From Prevotella sp. (GTDB taxonomy: Bacteria; Bacteroidota; Bacteroidia; Bacteroidales; Bacteroidaceae), in NCBI GenBank assembly GCA_017442825.1, contig JAFRYZ010000041.1, positions 159,392 to 223,391 of the forward strand: a DNA stretch of 64,000 nt, read 5' to 3'. Positions 49,948-59,239 of this stretch are shown piece after piece (the stretch's first letter is position 1; each line of letters opens with the position of its first letter). The position numbers and the translations under genes are program-made. Below the pieces are notes generated by a model, which was given only the letters and a program-made list of their open reading frames with translations, was not told the origin of the DNA and did no database searches.

Positions 49948-52491
49948 CTATTCATAATCATTTTGTTTGAAATTATTTCCACTATTTTTAACTTTTAAAG
50001 GAAAAGCCTTGTAATCAGCAGCACTTTCTGCAATAGCTACAGAATTGATATAGTTAGCTCGTGCTCCAGTAAATTTCCCCATACTATCTGTTATAATGAA
50101 TTTTCCATCCCCAATATATTTTACATAATTATTGGGAAGTAAGGTGGTTCCTCCTACATCTCCGTATATACTAAAGTATGTTGAGGAATAATTTGTCCCC
50201 TTTTTAAATTGTATGGCTGAGTCATATTGCGAAACCCCGTCTTTATTGGTTATTTCATGGGAAAATTGATTTGTCCAAGAGGTGTTAAAACTACTATGAT
50301 ACAGTTTATCAATAAATAATGCCCCTGACACTTCGTATGAATATGTGTATTTACATTCTGTATCATATTTCTCATCTTCTATTGGGTATATGCTAGTTGC
50401 CAATACGTCCTTAATTGTGATGCTTGGCTTATGGTCATACACTACCGTTGGTGTTATCGGACTGTAATATTCTATATTGTCATCTTGGTCAATAGTGTAA
50501 GTTCCCATTTCCAGAACATCAGTCCACGCGGTATAATCCGAGTAGTTTATGTTGAAGTCTTCTCTTGGAATACTTGTGTTATATGTGAAGTTCAAGTTGC
50601 CTCTTTCTACGACCGAATACCGGCTTTCTTCTCCCGTGACAAGGTTTTTAGAGTATGTCCCATAATCTTTAAAGGTGCTCATATCATAACCCGAACCTTC
50701 GACAATTTCTATCTGGCCTTTCATCTTTGCTTTTACCTTGCCGTTTTCAAAGGCTTCGGAATCCTGACGCACATTCTTCAGCCTGACAGGGATATTGTAA
50801 GTCCGGCTTGGCATTGCTAACATTTCATAGCCTCTATACTCTACGACAGGATAAAGTGTATATTGTGATTTCAAATCGAGGTTTTTAAAATCATGCTCAT
50901 AAGCTATACTGCGGTTGGGGAAGGTACTTGAGAAATAGAACCTATCTTTTTCTTCTCCATCGGCATCTTGTAGAACGAAGCCAACTATAACGGGAGTAAA
51001 ACATGAACCAGAAGCTTGGACAGATGCCGTCAATGTTCCGTCACCTTTCTTTTCCAGTTTTGTATTTGAGAACACGGGGACATGTCGCTTTGCGCCAATA
51101 GCTTCTTCCCATGAAATTGGCAACGGAGCAGAAAGCTCAAGCCAAGGTATAGGTTGGAAGGTTATACCCGTACTCAGATATTTGCTAAACACCACTCTAT
51201 TATCTCTCAACTGTTCATAGACGAGCGTTGACTGCTGAGCACGCTCAGTGTCCATCTTGGTAAGAATACCGTTACTTTCTGCCTTCCATCCCATTTCGGC
51301 AGTGGCACGCAGGCTTCCCCAGTTTTGCTGCAAGCGTCCAAGTACCGACCTGAACGCCTGTACGCCAAATTCAAAGTATGCTCCAAAGGCTACATTCCCG
51401 TTGAGCATGAGGTCACCAGAGATGCTATTAGACAGCGGAGAAAGATAAAATGTATTCTTACCAGAAGTCATTCCCCTGCTGCTCCATTCGTAGTGTAGGG
51501 CAGACTTGTAGTTCTGTGTAAACGTTATATTTGAATTGATTTCTGCTTCAGCCTTCACAAACAAGCCTGGCTCAAAGAAAAATTCCAGGAAAGGACATAT
51601 CGGTAACCTGAAAGTAGGGATGTCTATTCTTGCATTCTTCGTCCATGACAGTCTCCCAGATCCTCCAATAGTCTCTTGAATTTGGTGATTGCCAGTGACT
51701 GTTACAGAAAAATAGTATCCATATTGGTTGTTCACAATAGCCATTCCGTTATACCATATATCGGGAGTATAGGAAAATGTCAATAAAGTGGGAGTTACAG
51801 CGTAGGATTCCGTTTCGCTAAGAATCAGATTCATCTCTAAAAAGCGTGTCCAGTCTGTCGTAAAAGTGCGTGACCAGCCTGTCGTATCAGAACGCGGCAT
51901 CTGATGTCCTGTATTTGGTCTTTCGCTTCTGGTATATTGTGCTAACGAACCTTCAGAGAAGACATATAGGGTTTCAAAGACGTCTTCGAGTTCAACACTT
52001 CCGCATACCACTTCTATGACATCGTCCGAAGTGTTTACTTCTGAAACTTCTCCGGCAAATCCGACAGGGAATATATTGCTCATTTCCAACGAAACCAGTT
52101 TGTCTCCGACTCGAGGCAGCAGGTCTGAAGGTGTGTTTTTAGCAAACAGCAGCCTGTCGTCTTTTGCATCATTCAGGTAGTTGCGCAAGGTTCCCTCCAA
52201 CTTGATAACCCCCGGCTTGTATGTTGTTTCTGGAGTTACAAATCCCACGCTGTCAATAGCAGCCAAAGGAATGCGATAGACACTGTCTGTTGTCCATACC
52301 TCTTGCACTACGAAGACTGAATGCTCCACACTGTCTATATCTAAGTTACTATACACTATACTATCTACTTCATTGTTGAAGAAACCGTGCATCTGCCCAT
52401 CGTTCCGGTAAACGTAAAAGGTAGTTTGTGCATAAAGTTGCGCTGAAAGTGCGGTAAGCACCAACAATGTTATGATTATACGTTTTTTCAT
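49948..52491 (-). CDS. Large secreted protein, function unknown
   Basis: An 847-residue protein with a signal peptide (MKKRIIITLLVLTALSAQLYAQ). Residues 23-95 contain two copies of a module also present in the next gene upstream (a FYVYRNDGQMHGFFNNEVDSIVYS pattern: display of a parameter, then a DSI/DSV turn), common in Bacteroidales exported proteins. The remainder is beta-rich, Tyr/Asn/Thr-rich and unlike any family I know. Its start codon overlaps the upstream stop by 4 bases (ATGA), so the two are translationally coupled. Confidence 0.7.
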   Translation of the reverse strand: MKKRIIITLLVLTALSAQLYAQTTFYVYRNDGQMHGFFNNEVDSIVYSNLDIDSVEHSVFVVQEVWTTDSVYRIPLAAIDSVGFVTPETTYKPGVIKLEGTLRNYLNDAKDDRLLFAKNTPSDLLPRVGDKLVSLEMSNIFPVGFAGEVSEVNTSDDVIEVVCGSVELEDVFETLYVFSEGSLAQYTRSERPNTGHQMPRSDTTGWSRTFTTDWTRFLEMNLILSETESYAVTPTLLTFSYTPDIWYNGMAIVNNQYGYYFSVTVTGNHQIQETIGGSGRLSWTKNARIDIPTFRLPICPFLEFFFEPGLFVKAEAEINSNITFTQNYKSALHYEWSSRGMTSGKNTFYLSPLSNSISGDLMLNGNVAFGAYFEFGVQAFRSVLGRLQQNWGSLRATAEMGWKAESNGILTKMDTERAQQSTLVYEQLRDNRVVFSKYLSTGITFQPIPWLELSAPLPISWEEAIGAKRHVPVFSNTKLEKKGDGTLTASVQASGSCFTPVIVGFVLQDADGEEKDRFYFSSTFPNRSIAYEHDFKNLDLKSQYTLYPVVEYRGYEMLAMPSRTYNIPVRLKNVRQDSEAFENGKVKAKMKGQIEIVEGSGYDMSTFKDYGTYSKNLVTGEESRYSVVERGNLNFTYNTSIPREDFNINYSDYTAWTDVLEMGTYTIDQDDNIEYYSPITPTVVYDHKPSITIKDVLATSIYPIEDEKYDTECKYTYSYEVSGALFIDKLYHSSFNTSWTNQFSHEITNKDGVSQYDSAIQFKKGTNYSSTYFSIYGDVGGTTLLPNNYVKYIGDGKFIITDSMGKFTGARANYINSVAIAESAADYKAFPLKVKNSGNNFKQNDYE

Positions 52492-52952
52492 CGCTTCATG
52501 AATTTATAGGTTACACCATCAACTTTAAAGATATATACGCCCACAGGATATTTCCCCAAAGAGACAACGGCATAATTGTCGGCATTAGCCTGAACAACAG
52601 ACAACAAGATTCCGTCAATTGAGTAGATGTTGATTCGCTTTCCTTTTTCTATCCCAACAAAGGTAAGGTCCTCTCCGTTCTGAGAGAAAGAAATATTCCT
52701 TTCTGCATTGACCGTTGATATTCCATTGGTTGTTAAATCATAACTAAACCGCTGTACTTTTGAGAGCGGATAACGAATGGTCATCAAGTGGGTTTCTATC
52801 ACCAAGTCCGCTCCATCAAATGTTGTCTTCGGTTTTTCAGTGAGGTCATAGTAAACAGTCTGACCGTCCGTTTGCCAGACACACAGTTTCTGTGCATGGG
52901 CAGTCAAAGCACCCACCCACATACATAGCAGCAATAAACAGGATTTTCTCAT
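52488..52952 (-). CDS. Small secreted protein with sorting-type C-terminal domain
   Basis: A 154-residue protein: signal peptide (MRKSCLLLLCMWVGALTAHAQ), a short LCVWQTDGQTVYYDLTEKPK module that recurs in the downstream gene, and a beta-sandwich end (INIYSIDGILLSVVQAN, YPVGVYIFKVDGVTYKFMKR) resembling the type A T9SS C-terminal domain. Probably secreted and retained at the surface. It is first in the operon and has a long leader. Confidence 0.72.
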   Translation of the reverse strand: MRKSCLLLLCMWVGALTAHAQKLCVWQTDGQTVYYDLTEKPKTTFDGADLVIETHLMTIRYPLSKVQRFSYDLTTNGISTVNAERNISFSQNGEDLTFVGIEKGKRINIYSIDGILLSVVQANADNYAVVSLGKYPVGVYIFKVDGVTYKFMKR

Positions 52953-53275
52953 TGTAATAAGATGATTTTAGTTATTAGTCTCATTAAGCTTATGATACAA
53001 AAAAGGCGCAGGTGCTGTTTCTTCTGCCTATCCTGGAGCCAAAGGCCTTCGCATTGCCTACATCACACAGGATAAACAACACAGTTAGCCCACGCCAGCA
53101 CGCACTATATAATTAAATAAGTGCTATAGAAGCGTACCACGCAGACGCCTCGTTGTCATCTGCCTGCTGTGATGTAAAGAGTTTGCGAAGTTCTTGGCTC
53201 ACAACAACAGACGTTCGAAAACGTCTTTCTCATATATAAGACCGTCAGCTTGCCCGCTTTGGGCTAACAAACGAT
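52953..53275 (-). ncRNA. Long structured leader or small RNA upstream of the secreted-protein operon
   Basis: About 320 nt lie between the -7 box and the first start codon. Three structures stand out in the minus-strand RNA: AGACGTT-TTCG-AACGTCT, a perfect UUCG tetraloop hairpin (53209-53226); a 13-bp helix with one bulge joining 53163-53176 to 53059-53071; and GCCC/GGGC near 53255. No open frame is convincing. Whether it is a leader or an independent RNA cannot be told. Confidence 0.5.
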
Positions 53276-53279
53276 AGGA

Positions 53280-53310
53280 CAAATGTAGCTAATTACGTTT
53301 AAATGAGCAA
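53280..53310 (-). promoter_or_regulatory. Promoter of the structured leader
   Basis: On the minus strand TTG (53308-53310), 20 nt, TACATTTG (53280-53287). Confidence 0.6.
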
Positions 53311-53496
53311 GAAAAAAGAGAAGAATCTTCAAAGAAATGCGCTGTTAACGCTAACAAAAGAATGGCTGGCTATAAATTGTACCTGTTTCGTACAATTATA
53401 TATATTGTAATAGAAGTTCACGACTGTAAGCTCTGAATACTTTCATAGGACTAGAAACATGTAAAAGTTCTTTATTAGATGATTTTGCAATTACGA

Positions 53497-54080
53497 CAAA
53501 ACCCTTCACAGCGATATAACTGACTGATTATCAGGAAAATCCTGTGAAGGGTTTGTTTTTGTACGATTTCTATACCAGCCGGAAACTTTGTTCCTTTACG
53601 ATTGCTCCTGTGAAGGGTTCGTATTTATACGATTTCTACATCATGATGTTCTGATTCCGATGGAAATATGTTCTGATTCCAATGGAAAGAAGTTCTCAAA
53701 AATACCTCTTTCCAGTTTTTGACACGTGTCAGAAACTTCAGGGAGGGCTAAAACGGAAAATAATGAGGTGGTTTGGGAATAATATAGTCGTAATGTAAGT
53801 TTCGGAAGTGGTAAAACCCTAACGATGAGTGTCACTTTGTGACAGAAATAATACAAATCTTTTCAAATCATTCAAAATAGATCTGCTTGATTTGTATAAA
53901 TTTGAAGAATTTCTCGCCATAGGCGACTAAGCACCAAAGATTTAGCATACTTCCGAAACTTCAGTCATTAGGACTAAAATGGGAAGGAGGAGCAAGGGCT
54001 TATGCTATAGTTGCCTCACGACAAACCCTTCACAGCAAACTGTTGGCAATCAGATAGTTGCAGAGGTGTGAAGGGTTTAC
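53497..54080. repeat. AAACCCTTCACAG hairpin family
   Basis: This gene-free stretch holds two large hairpins, 53499-53511/53542-53554 (13-bp perfect stem, 30-base loop) and 54023-54034/54067-54078 (12-bp stem). Both are preceded by ACGACAAA. A half copy (53608-53638) repeats 53542-53572 with four differences. A short tandem TTCTGATTCCRATGGAAA lies near 53650-53690. The remainder (53700-54010) shows no motif. Confidence 0.75.
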
Positions 54081-54211
54081 TCAATTTGTTTATTTCTCAA
54101 AATAATGATATATAACTCAGGTTTTTCAAGTTGTGCAAACCTGTCAGTAAGATAATAGAAGTTCACCACACAGTGTTACCTTACGGCACAATAATGGAAG
54201 TTGGTAAAAGA

Positions 54212-54243
54212 TTTGGCAGTTTCAAGGATAATCAGTACTTTTG
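54212..54243 (+). promoter_or_regulatory. Promoter for LRR gene
   Basis: TTTG (54212-54215), 20 nt, TACTTTTG (54236-54243). It gives a leader of about 15 nt. Confidence 0.75.
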
Positions 54244-54262
54244 CATCGTAATAAATAAGCGT

Positions 54263-55207
54263 ATGAAAAAGGTATTGATGATACTGAGCATGCTTGCCAT
54301 GTGCCTTGCCGCTGATGCCCGGGTGCCCGATTTCCCTGACTTTATTGATGCGCAGGGCCTGTTGTATAAGATGTATCGCGACGATATCAGCGGAAACGAG
54401 CTTCCCGGTCACGAGGGCGAGGTGAAGTTCTGGGGGATAGACGACCGCTACGGTGATGTGACGGAACGTTTCAAGGCGGTGAAGGTGTTTACGGTTCCTG
54501 CCACAATGAAAGGCGACATGGTAGGAGGTGAAGGCAAGGACATCACCATGCGTGTGACAGCCATTGACGGCCATGCCTTCAGCGGCATGCCGAATCTTGA
54601 GGAGGTCATCGTCTCGGAGGGCATCACCTATATCAACCCCTTTGCCCTCAACTCGAAGACGATGAAGATTATCCGCATCCCCTCGACGGTGAAAAAACTC
54701 TATTTCAGCAACTTCAATTTCTTTCAGGCGGCTTGGGAAAAGGTAATCATCGCCAAAAACCACCCTACGCTATGCGACATCGACGGCGTGGTATATAATA
54801 AGGAGAAGACGGTGCTGCACGTGTGCCCCATCCGTCATCGCGGCAAGATTACCATCCCCGCTACGGTGACCACCATCGACGATAATGCCTTTGAAGATGT
54901 TGCCACCATCGGAACGATTACGCTGCCGAACGGCGTTGTTGCCATCGGCAAGGATGCTTTCTACAAGAGCAGCATCACCAGTCTGACGCTGCCTGCCACG
55001 CTGAAGAAGATGGGCAAAAACGCCTTGAACTACTGCAAGGAGCTGAAAACCATCCGTTGCAAGGCAGCCACGCCTCCGACGGTGGAAGAAGATCACCTGT
55101 GGGGACTGAAATTGGAAGAACTCACGGTGTATATTCCGAAAGGAAGCCTGAAGAAATACCAAAAGGCTGACTGGTGGAAACACATCACCAACTTCGTAGA
55201 GGAATAG
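54263..55207 (+). CDS. BspA-type leucine-rich repeat secreted protein
   Basis: A 314-residue exported protein with signal peptide (MKKVLMILSMLAMCLAADA) and LRR_5 repeats from about residue 85 on (VTAIDGHAFSGMPNLEEVIV, ITIPATVTTIDDNAFEDVAT, VVAIGKDAFYKSSITSLTLP). A C-terminal LTVYIPKGSLKKYQKADWWK end is typical for the family. BspA proteins mediate adhesion in oral Bacteroidetes. The promoter fixes the start; the earlier in-frame ATG at 54131 lies before it. Confidence 0.87.
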   Translation: MKKVLMILSMLAMCLAADARVPDFPDFIDAQGLLYKMYRDDISGNELPGHEGEVKFWGIDDRYGDVTERFKAVKVFTVPATMKGDMVGGEGKDITMRVTAIDGHAFSGMPNLEEVIVSEGITYINPFALNSKTMKIIRIPSTVKKLYFSNFNFFQAAWEKVIIAKNHPTLCDIDGVVYNKEKTVLHVCPIRHRGKITIPATVTTIDDNAFEDVATIGTITLPNGVVAIGKDAFYKSSITSLTLPATLKKMGKNALNYCKELKTIRCKAATPPTVEEDHLWGLKLEELTVYIPKGSLKKYQKADWWKHITNFVEE

Positions 55208-55279
55208 CACTACGGAACGGATTCGTAGAAAATAGCACAACAGACAAATCGACAACAATCAAACGCGGAGACGACGGTT

Positions 55280-57547
55280 ATGAACGACGGCATACTGGTT
55301 TTTTCTGAAGAAGAACGGGTTGAAGCTATCGCCATTCTGGAGAAGTTGCGCAAGCTGGTAGGCAGCCAGGCAACCGACGGAAAGGTCCAGCAAGGAGAGG
55401 TGACGGCTGAAGATGAAGAACTACTGAAGCAACATCTGCTGAGCATTGTCGGCAATCATGCCCTGCCCCGCAACGTCTTCGGTCTGAATCCCATACTCTG
55501 CTCGTTGCAGGCGGCGCTGATAGCTGTCGAGGAGATTGGTCTGCGTCGCGACAGCGTGCTGGCAGTACTCCTATATAGCAGCGTCATGGCTGGGCTGAAG
55601 ACCACCGACGAGGTAGAAACCGAGTTCGGCAAGGGAGTGGCAACCATCATCCGCGGACTCGTTCGTGTGGGTGAACTCTACAAGAAGAACCCCGTGGTAG
55701 AGAGCGAGAATTTCCGCAACCTGCTGCTGTCGTTTGCAGAAGACATGCGCGTCATCCTCGTCATGATTGCCGACCGTGTGAACTTGATGCGACAAATTCG
55801 CGACACCAAGAACGACCAAGCACGGCGCGAGGTGAGCATGGAAGCCAACTATCTCTATGCGCCCCTGGCTCACAAGCTGGGACTCTACCGGCTGAAGAGC
55901 GAGCTGGAAGACCTCTCGCTGAAATATCTGGAGCACGATGCCTACTATCATATCAAAGACAAACTGAACGAGACCAAGCGTTCCCGCGATGCTTATATCG
56001 AAAGCTTCATTACTCCTGTGCGCCAACGGCTAGAGGCAGCAGGACTGCGATTCCACATGAAAGGACGCACCAAGAGCATTCACTCCATCTGGCAAAAGAT
56101 GAAGAAACAGAAATGCGGCTTTGAAGGCATCTACGACTTGTTTGCCATCAGAATTATCATTCAAGGCCAACAAGACCATGAGGACATAGGAACAAGGAGC
56201 AAGGAACACGCCCTGTGCTGGCAAGCCTATTCCATCGTCACCGATATGTACCAGCCCAACCCCAAACGACTGCGCGACTGGCTCAGTGTGCCGAAATCGA
56301 ACGGATACGAAAGCCTGCACATCACCGTACTGGGACCGCAAAGCAAATGGGTAGAGGTGCAGATTCGTACGGAGCGCATGGACGAGATTGCCGAACGCGG
56401 CCTGGCTGCCCACTGGCGCTATAAAGGGGTGAAGGCCGAAGGCGGTATGGACGAATGGCTTGCCAACATACGTGCTGCCCTGGAGGCAGGCGACGACCTT
56501 CAGATGATGGACCAGTTCAAGATGGACCTCTACGAAGACGAGGTGTATGTGTTCACCCCCAAAGGCGACCTGCTGAAGTTTCCCAAAGGAGCCACCGTGC
56601 TAGACTTCGCCTACCATATCCATTCAAAAATCGGCAGCACCTGCGTCGGTGGCAACATCAACGGCAAGAACGTTTCCATCAGGCAGCAACTGCAAAGCGG
56701 CGACACGGTTTCCGTGCTGACCAATCCCAACCAGACGCCTAAGCAGGAATGGTTGAACATCGTAAAAAGCTCGCGAGCGAAATCGAAAATCCGTCTCGCC
56801 ATCAAGGAGTCGCAGGCTAAAGACGGACTCTTTGCCAAAGAATTGCTGGAACGCCGCTTCAAAAACAGGAAGGTGGAGATAGAGGAGTCGGTCATGATGC
56901 ACACCATCAAGAAGATGGGATTCAAGGAGGTCAGCGACTTCTACAAGCAGATAGCCGACGAGAAACTGGATGTCAACGAGGTCATCGAAAAATATCTAGA
57001 GGTTCGCGACCACGACGAGAAACTGAATGCTCCCAAACCGGCACAGAGCGCACAGGAATTTGAATACGAGAACCCCGACGAACAGATAGCCCGCCGCAAC
57101 GACGACGTACTGGTGATAGACAAGAACTTGAAAGGGCTCGACTTCACGCTGGCCCAATGCTGCCACCCCATCTACGGCGACCCCGTCTTCGGCTTCGTCA
57201 CCGTCTCCGGCGGCATCAAGATACATCGCGCCGACTGCCCGAACGCTCCCGAACTGCGCAAGCGTTTCGGCTATCGCATCGTGAAGGCTCGTTGGAGCGG
57301 CAAGGGCAGCAGTCAGTATGCCACCACCCTTCGCGTCATCGGCAACGACGACATCGGCATTGTGAGCAACATCACCAACATCATTGCAAAAGAAGAGAAA
57401 ATCGTCATGCGAAGCATCAATATCGACTCGCACGACGGCCTGTTCTCTGGCAACATCGTGGTGCAACTCGACGACACGTCGAAACTGGAAGCACTCGTGA
57501 AGAAACTACGCACGGTGAAAGGAGTGAAGCAAGTGACGCGACTGTAG
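55280..57547 (+). CDS. relA: RelA/SpoT-family (p)ppGpp synthetase with degenerate hydrolase site
   Basis: A long RSH protein of 755 residues. The N-terminal HD hydrolase region reads VLAVLLYSSVMAGLKTTDEV where active enzymes have LLHDVIEDT: His-Asp is Tyr99-Ser100 and Glu-Asp is Met-Ala. The synthetase domain is intact (GRTKSIHSIWQKMKKQ, YDLFAIRIII, SVPKSNGYESLHITV). TGS (VYVFTPKGDLLKFPKGATVL), a zinc-finger-like region (AQCCHPIYGDPVFGFV) and C-terminal ACT domain follow. It is therefore predicted to make but not break (p)ppGpp. Confidence 0.93.
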   Translation: MNDGILVFSEEERVEAIAILEKLRKLVGSQATDGKVQQGEVTAEDEELLKQHLLSIVGNHALPRNVFGLNPILCSLQAALIAVEEIGLRRDSVLAVLLYSSVMAGLKTTDEVETEFGKGVATIIRGLVRVGELYKKNPVVESENFRNLLLSFAEDMRVILVMIADRVNLMRQIRDTKNDQARREVSMEANYLYAPLAHKLGLYRLKSELEDLSLKYLEHDAYYHIKDKLNETKRSRDAYIESFITPVRQRLEAAGLRFHMKGRTKSIHSIWQKMKKQKCGFEGIYDLFAIRIIIQGQQDHEDIGTRSKEHALCWQAYSIVTDMYQPNPKRLRDWLSVPKSNGYESLHITVLGPQSKWVEVQIRTERMDEIAERGLAAHWRYKGVKAEGGMDEWLANIRAALEAGDDLQMMDQFKMDLYEDEVYVFTPKGDLLKFPKGATVLDFAYHIHSKIGSTCVGGNINGKNVSIRQQLQSGDTVSVLTNPNQTPKQEWLNIVKSSRAKSKIRLAIKESQAKDGLFAKELLERRFKNRKVEIEESVMMHTIKKMGFKEVSDFYKQIADEKLDVNEVIEKYLEVRDHDEKLNAPKPAQSAQEFEYENPDEQIARRNDDVLVIDKNLKGLDFTLAQCCHPIYGDPVFGFVTVSGGIKIHRADCPNAPELRKRFGYRIVKARWSGKGSSQYATTLRVIGNDDIGIVSNITNIIAKEEKIVMRSINIDSHDGLFSGNIVVQLDDTSKLEALVKKLRTVKGVKQVTRL

Positions 57548-57556
57548 AGAGGATTC

Positions 57557-57606
57557 AACTTTAAGGACTTTAAGGACTTTAGGGACCTTAAGGACTTTAA
57601 GGTCGT
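57557..57606. repeat. CTTTAAGGA short tandem repeat
   Basis: Five imperfect 10-base units (ACTTTAAGGA, CTTTAAGGAC, TTTAGGGACC, TTAAGGACTT, TAAGGTCG). Confidence 0.7.
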
Positions 57607-57610
57607 TAAA

Positions 57611-57635
57611 AAAAGCCCTCATGGAGGGCTTTTGT
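57611..57635. terminator. Bidirectional terminator between relA and MBOAT gene
   Basis: AAAAGCCCTC (57611-57620) pairs with GAGGGCTTTT (57624-57633) around a 3-base loop. Confidence 0.85.
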
Positions 57636-57639
57636 TTCA

Positions 57640-59208
57640 TCAGAATTGGAAGTAGATGAAGGGTTGGACATCGCTGGATTTTACTTGAATGACAAGATAA
57701 ATCACGAGCACCATGAGAATGGTAGCTGCTACCACCCCACCCTTTTGCAGCCAGCGCACCATGCGGTTTTCAAACGATGTGGGCAAGGCATGGGTGATGA
57801 AGGCGAGAAGAATCATGGCAAAGACATACTTGTAGGCAACAAACACGTCGGGCAGCACTTCGGGATTGAACTTGGTAAACATCTGCGTCAGCATGAGCGT
57901 AACGCCCTCGAAATCGGGACAGCGGAAGAACAGCCATGTGAAGCAGACGAGATGGAAGGTGAGCAGTACTGCGAAAAAGCGCCGGATGCCAGCAGGATGG
58001 TATTTGCGGTCGTGGTGCAATATGGTCTGCGAGAAGAATTTGTGGATGCAGACGAGGGCTCCGTGCAGACCTCCCCATACCACGAAATTCAAACTGGCAC
58101 CATGCCACAAGCCGCACAAGGTCATGGCTATCATCTGGTTCAGGTACATGCGCACCTTACCCTTGCGACTGCCCCCCAAGGGAATGTAGATGTAGTCGCG
58201 AATCCACGAAGACAGCGAGAGATGCCATCGGCGCCAGAAATTGCTCATGGAGTCGGCCTTGAACGGCGCATCGAAGTTCATGGGGATGGAGAAGCCCATC
58301 AGCAGGGCAATGCCTATCGCCATGTCGCTGTAGCCGGAGAAGTCGCAATAGATCTGGACGCAGTAGCCATAGATGCCCAGCAACACCTCACCGCCGGAGA
58401 ACAGGGTGGGATTGTCGAAGATTCTATCCACAAAATTCTGACTGATATAATCGCTGATGACGGCCTTCTTGATGAGTCCCGTAGCCACGAAATACACACC
58501 GCGACTCCATTCCAGGTTCTTCGACGGCCATTGCCATCCTTTCTGCCTGAGTTGTGCTATCTGCGGCATGAAATCGGTGGCACGGGTGATAGGACCGGCA
58601 ACCAGCACGGGGAAGAAGGACACGAAGAAGGCATAGTCGAGGAAAGACTCAACAGGTTTCATTTTTCCCCGATATACATCTATCGTGTAACTCAAGCTCT
58701 TAAAGGTAAAGAAACTGATTCCCACGGGCAGCACGATGTCCCACGGCTGGAAGTTGCCGTTGATGGCTTGCGAAATCATGCTCGCAAAGAAGTTGGTGTA
58801 TTTGAAGTAGAAAAGCAGCCCCAAGTCCACGAGGATGCTCAGCCCCAGCAGCCAGCGCGCTTTGGTACTGCGGACTTCGGCTTGTTGCTCACCTTCAGAG
58901 GTTTGTTGCTCACCTTTGGCTTTTTGTTGTGCTTCAAGCCGTGCTTTCCCGATGGCTTTCCCCAGGAAGAAGTCGGTGGCTGTGACCAGTGCGAGCAACA
59001 GGAAACACAAGCCGGAACTCTTGTAATAGAAGTAATAGGAAAAGAGCGTCACGAACAGCAATCGCCACGTTGCCTTCCCTCGCAGCAACATGTAGAAAAA
59101 CGCGAGGAAGAGGAACAGGATGAGGAACAAGCCCGACGAGAACATCAACGGCTCCTTCGGGTTATATTGTAGTTGTGTCAGTATCTTTTCAATCAATTCG
59201 CCGGTCAT
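57640..59208 (-). CDS. MBOAT-family O-acyltransferase (AlgI-like)
   Basis: A 522-residue integral membrane protein that carries acyl groups across the inner membrane to an exported polysaccharide or cell-wall polymer. The family core is clear: DFSGYSDMAIGIALLMGF, FPMNF-like SIPMNFDAPFKADSMSNFWR, and the catalytic His in LCGLWHGASLNFVVWGGLHG. It starts 31 bases after the SGNH gene on the same strand, and the two form a transfer pair as in alginate acetylation (AlgI with AlgJ/X). Confidence 0.93.
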   Translation of the reverse strand: MTGELIEKILTQLQYNPKEPLMFSSGLFLILFLFLAFFYMLLRGKATWRLLFVTLFSYYFYYKSSGLCFLLLALVTATDFFLGKAIGKARLEAQQKAKGEQQTSEGEQQAEVRSTKARWLLGLSILVDLGLLFYFKYTNFFASMISQAINGNFQPWDIVLPVGISFFTFKSLSYTIDVYRGKMKPVESFLDYAFFVSFFPVLVAGPITRATDFMPQIAQLRQKGWQWPSKNLEWSRGVYFVATGLIKKAVISDYISQNFVDRIFDNPTLFSGGEVLLGIYGYCVQIYCDFSGYSDMAIGIALLMGFSIPMNFDAPFKADSMSNFWRRWHLSLSSWIRDYIYIPLGGSRKGKVRMYLNQMIAMTLCGLWHGASLNFVVWGGLHGALVCIHKFFSQTILHHDRKYHPAGIRRFFAVLLTFHLVCFTWLFFRCPDFEGVTLMLTQMFTKFNPEVLPDVFVAYKYVFAMILLAFITHALPTSFENRMVRWLQKGGVVAATILMVLVIYLVIQVKSSDVQPFIYFQF

Positions 59209-59239
59209 AATGCATTGTTTTTTTATGTTTTCGCTTCGC

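Noticed and set aside
53641-53856. 71-codon minus-strand frame in the gene-free kilobase
   Set aside because: It overlaps short direct repeats, has no promoter or signal-like composition, and resembles translated repeat DNA.
57646-59172. 508-codon plus-strand frame opposite the MBOAT gene
   Set aside because: Antisense of a well-supported membrane protein; the sequence has no membrane or domain pattern of its own.
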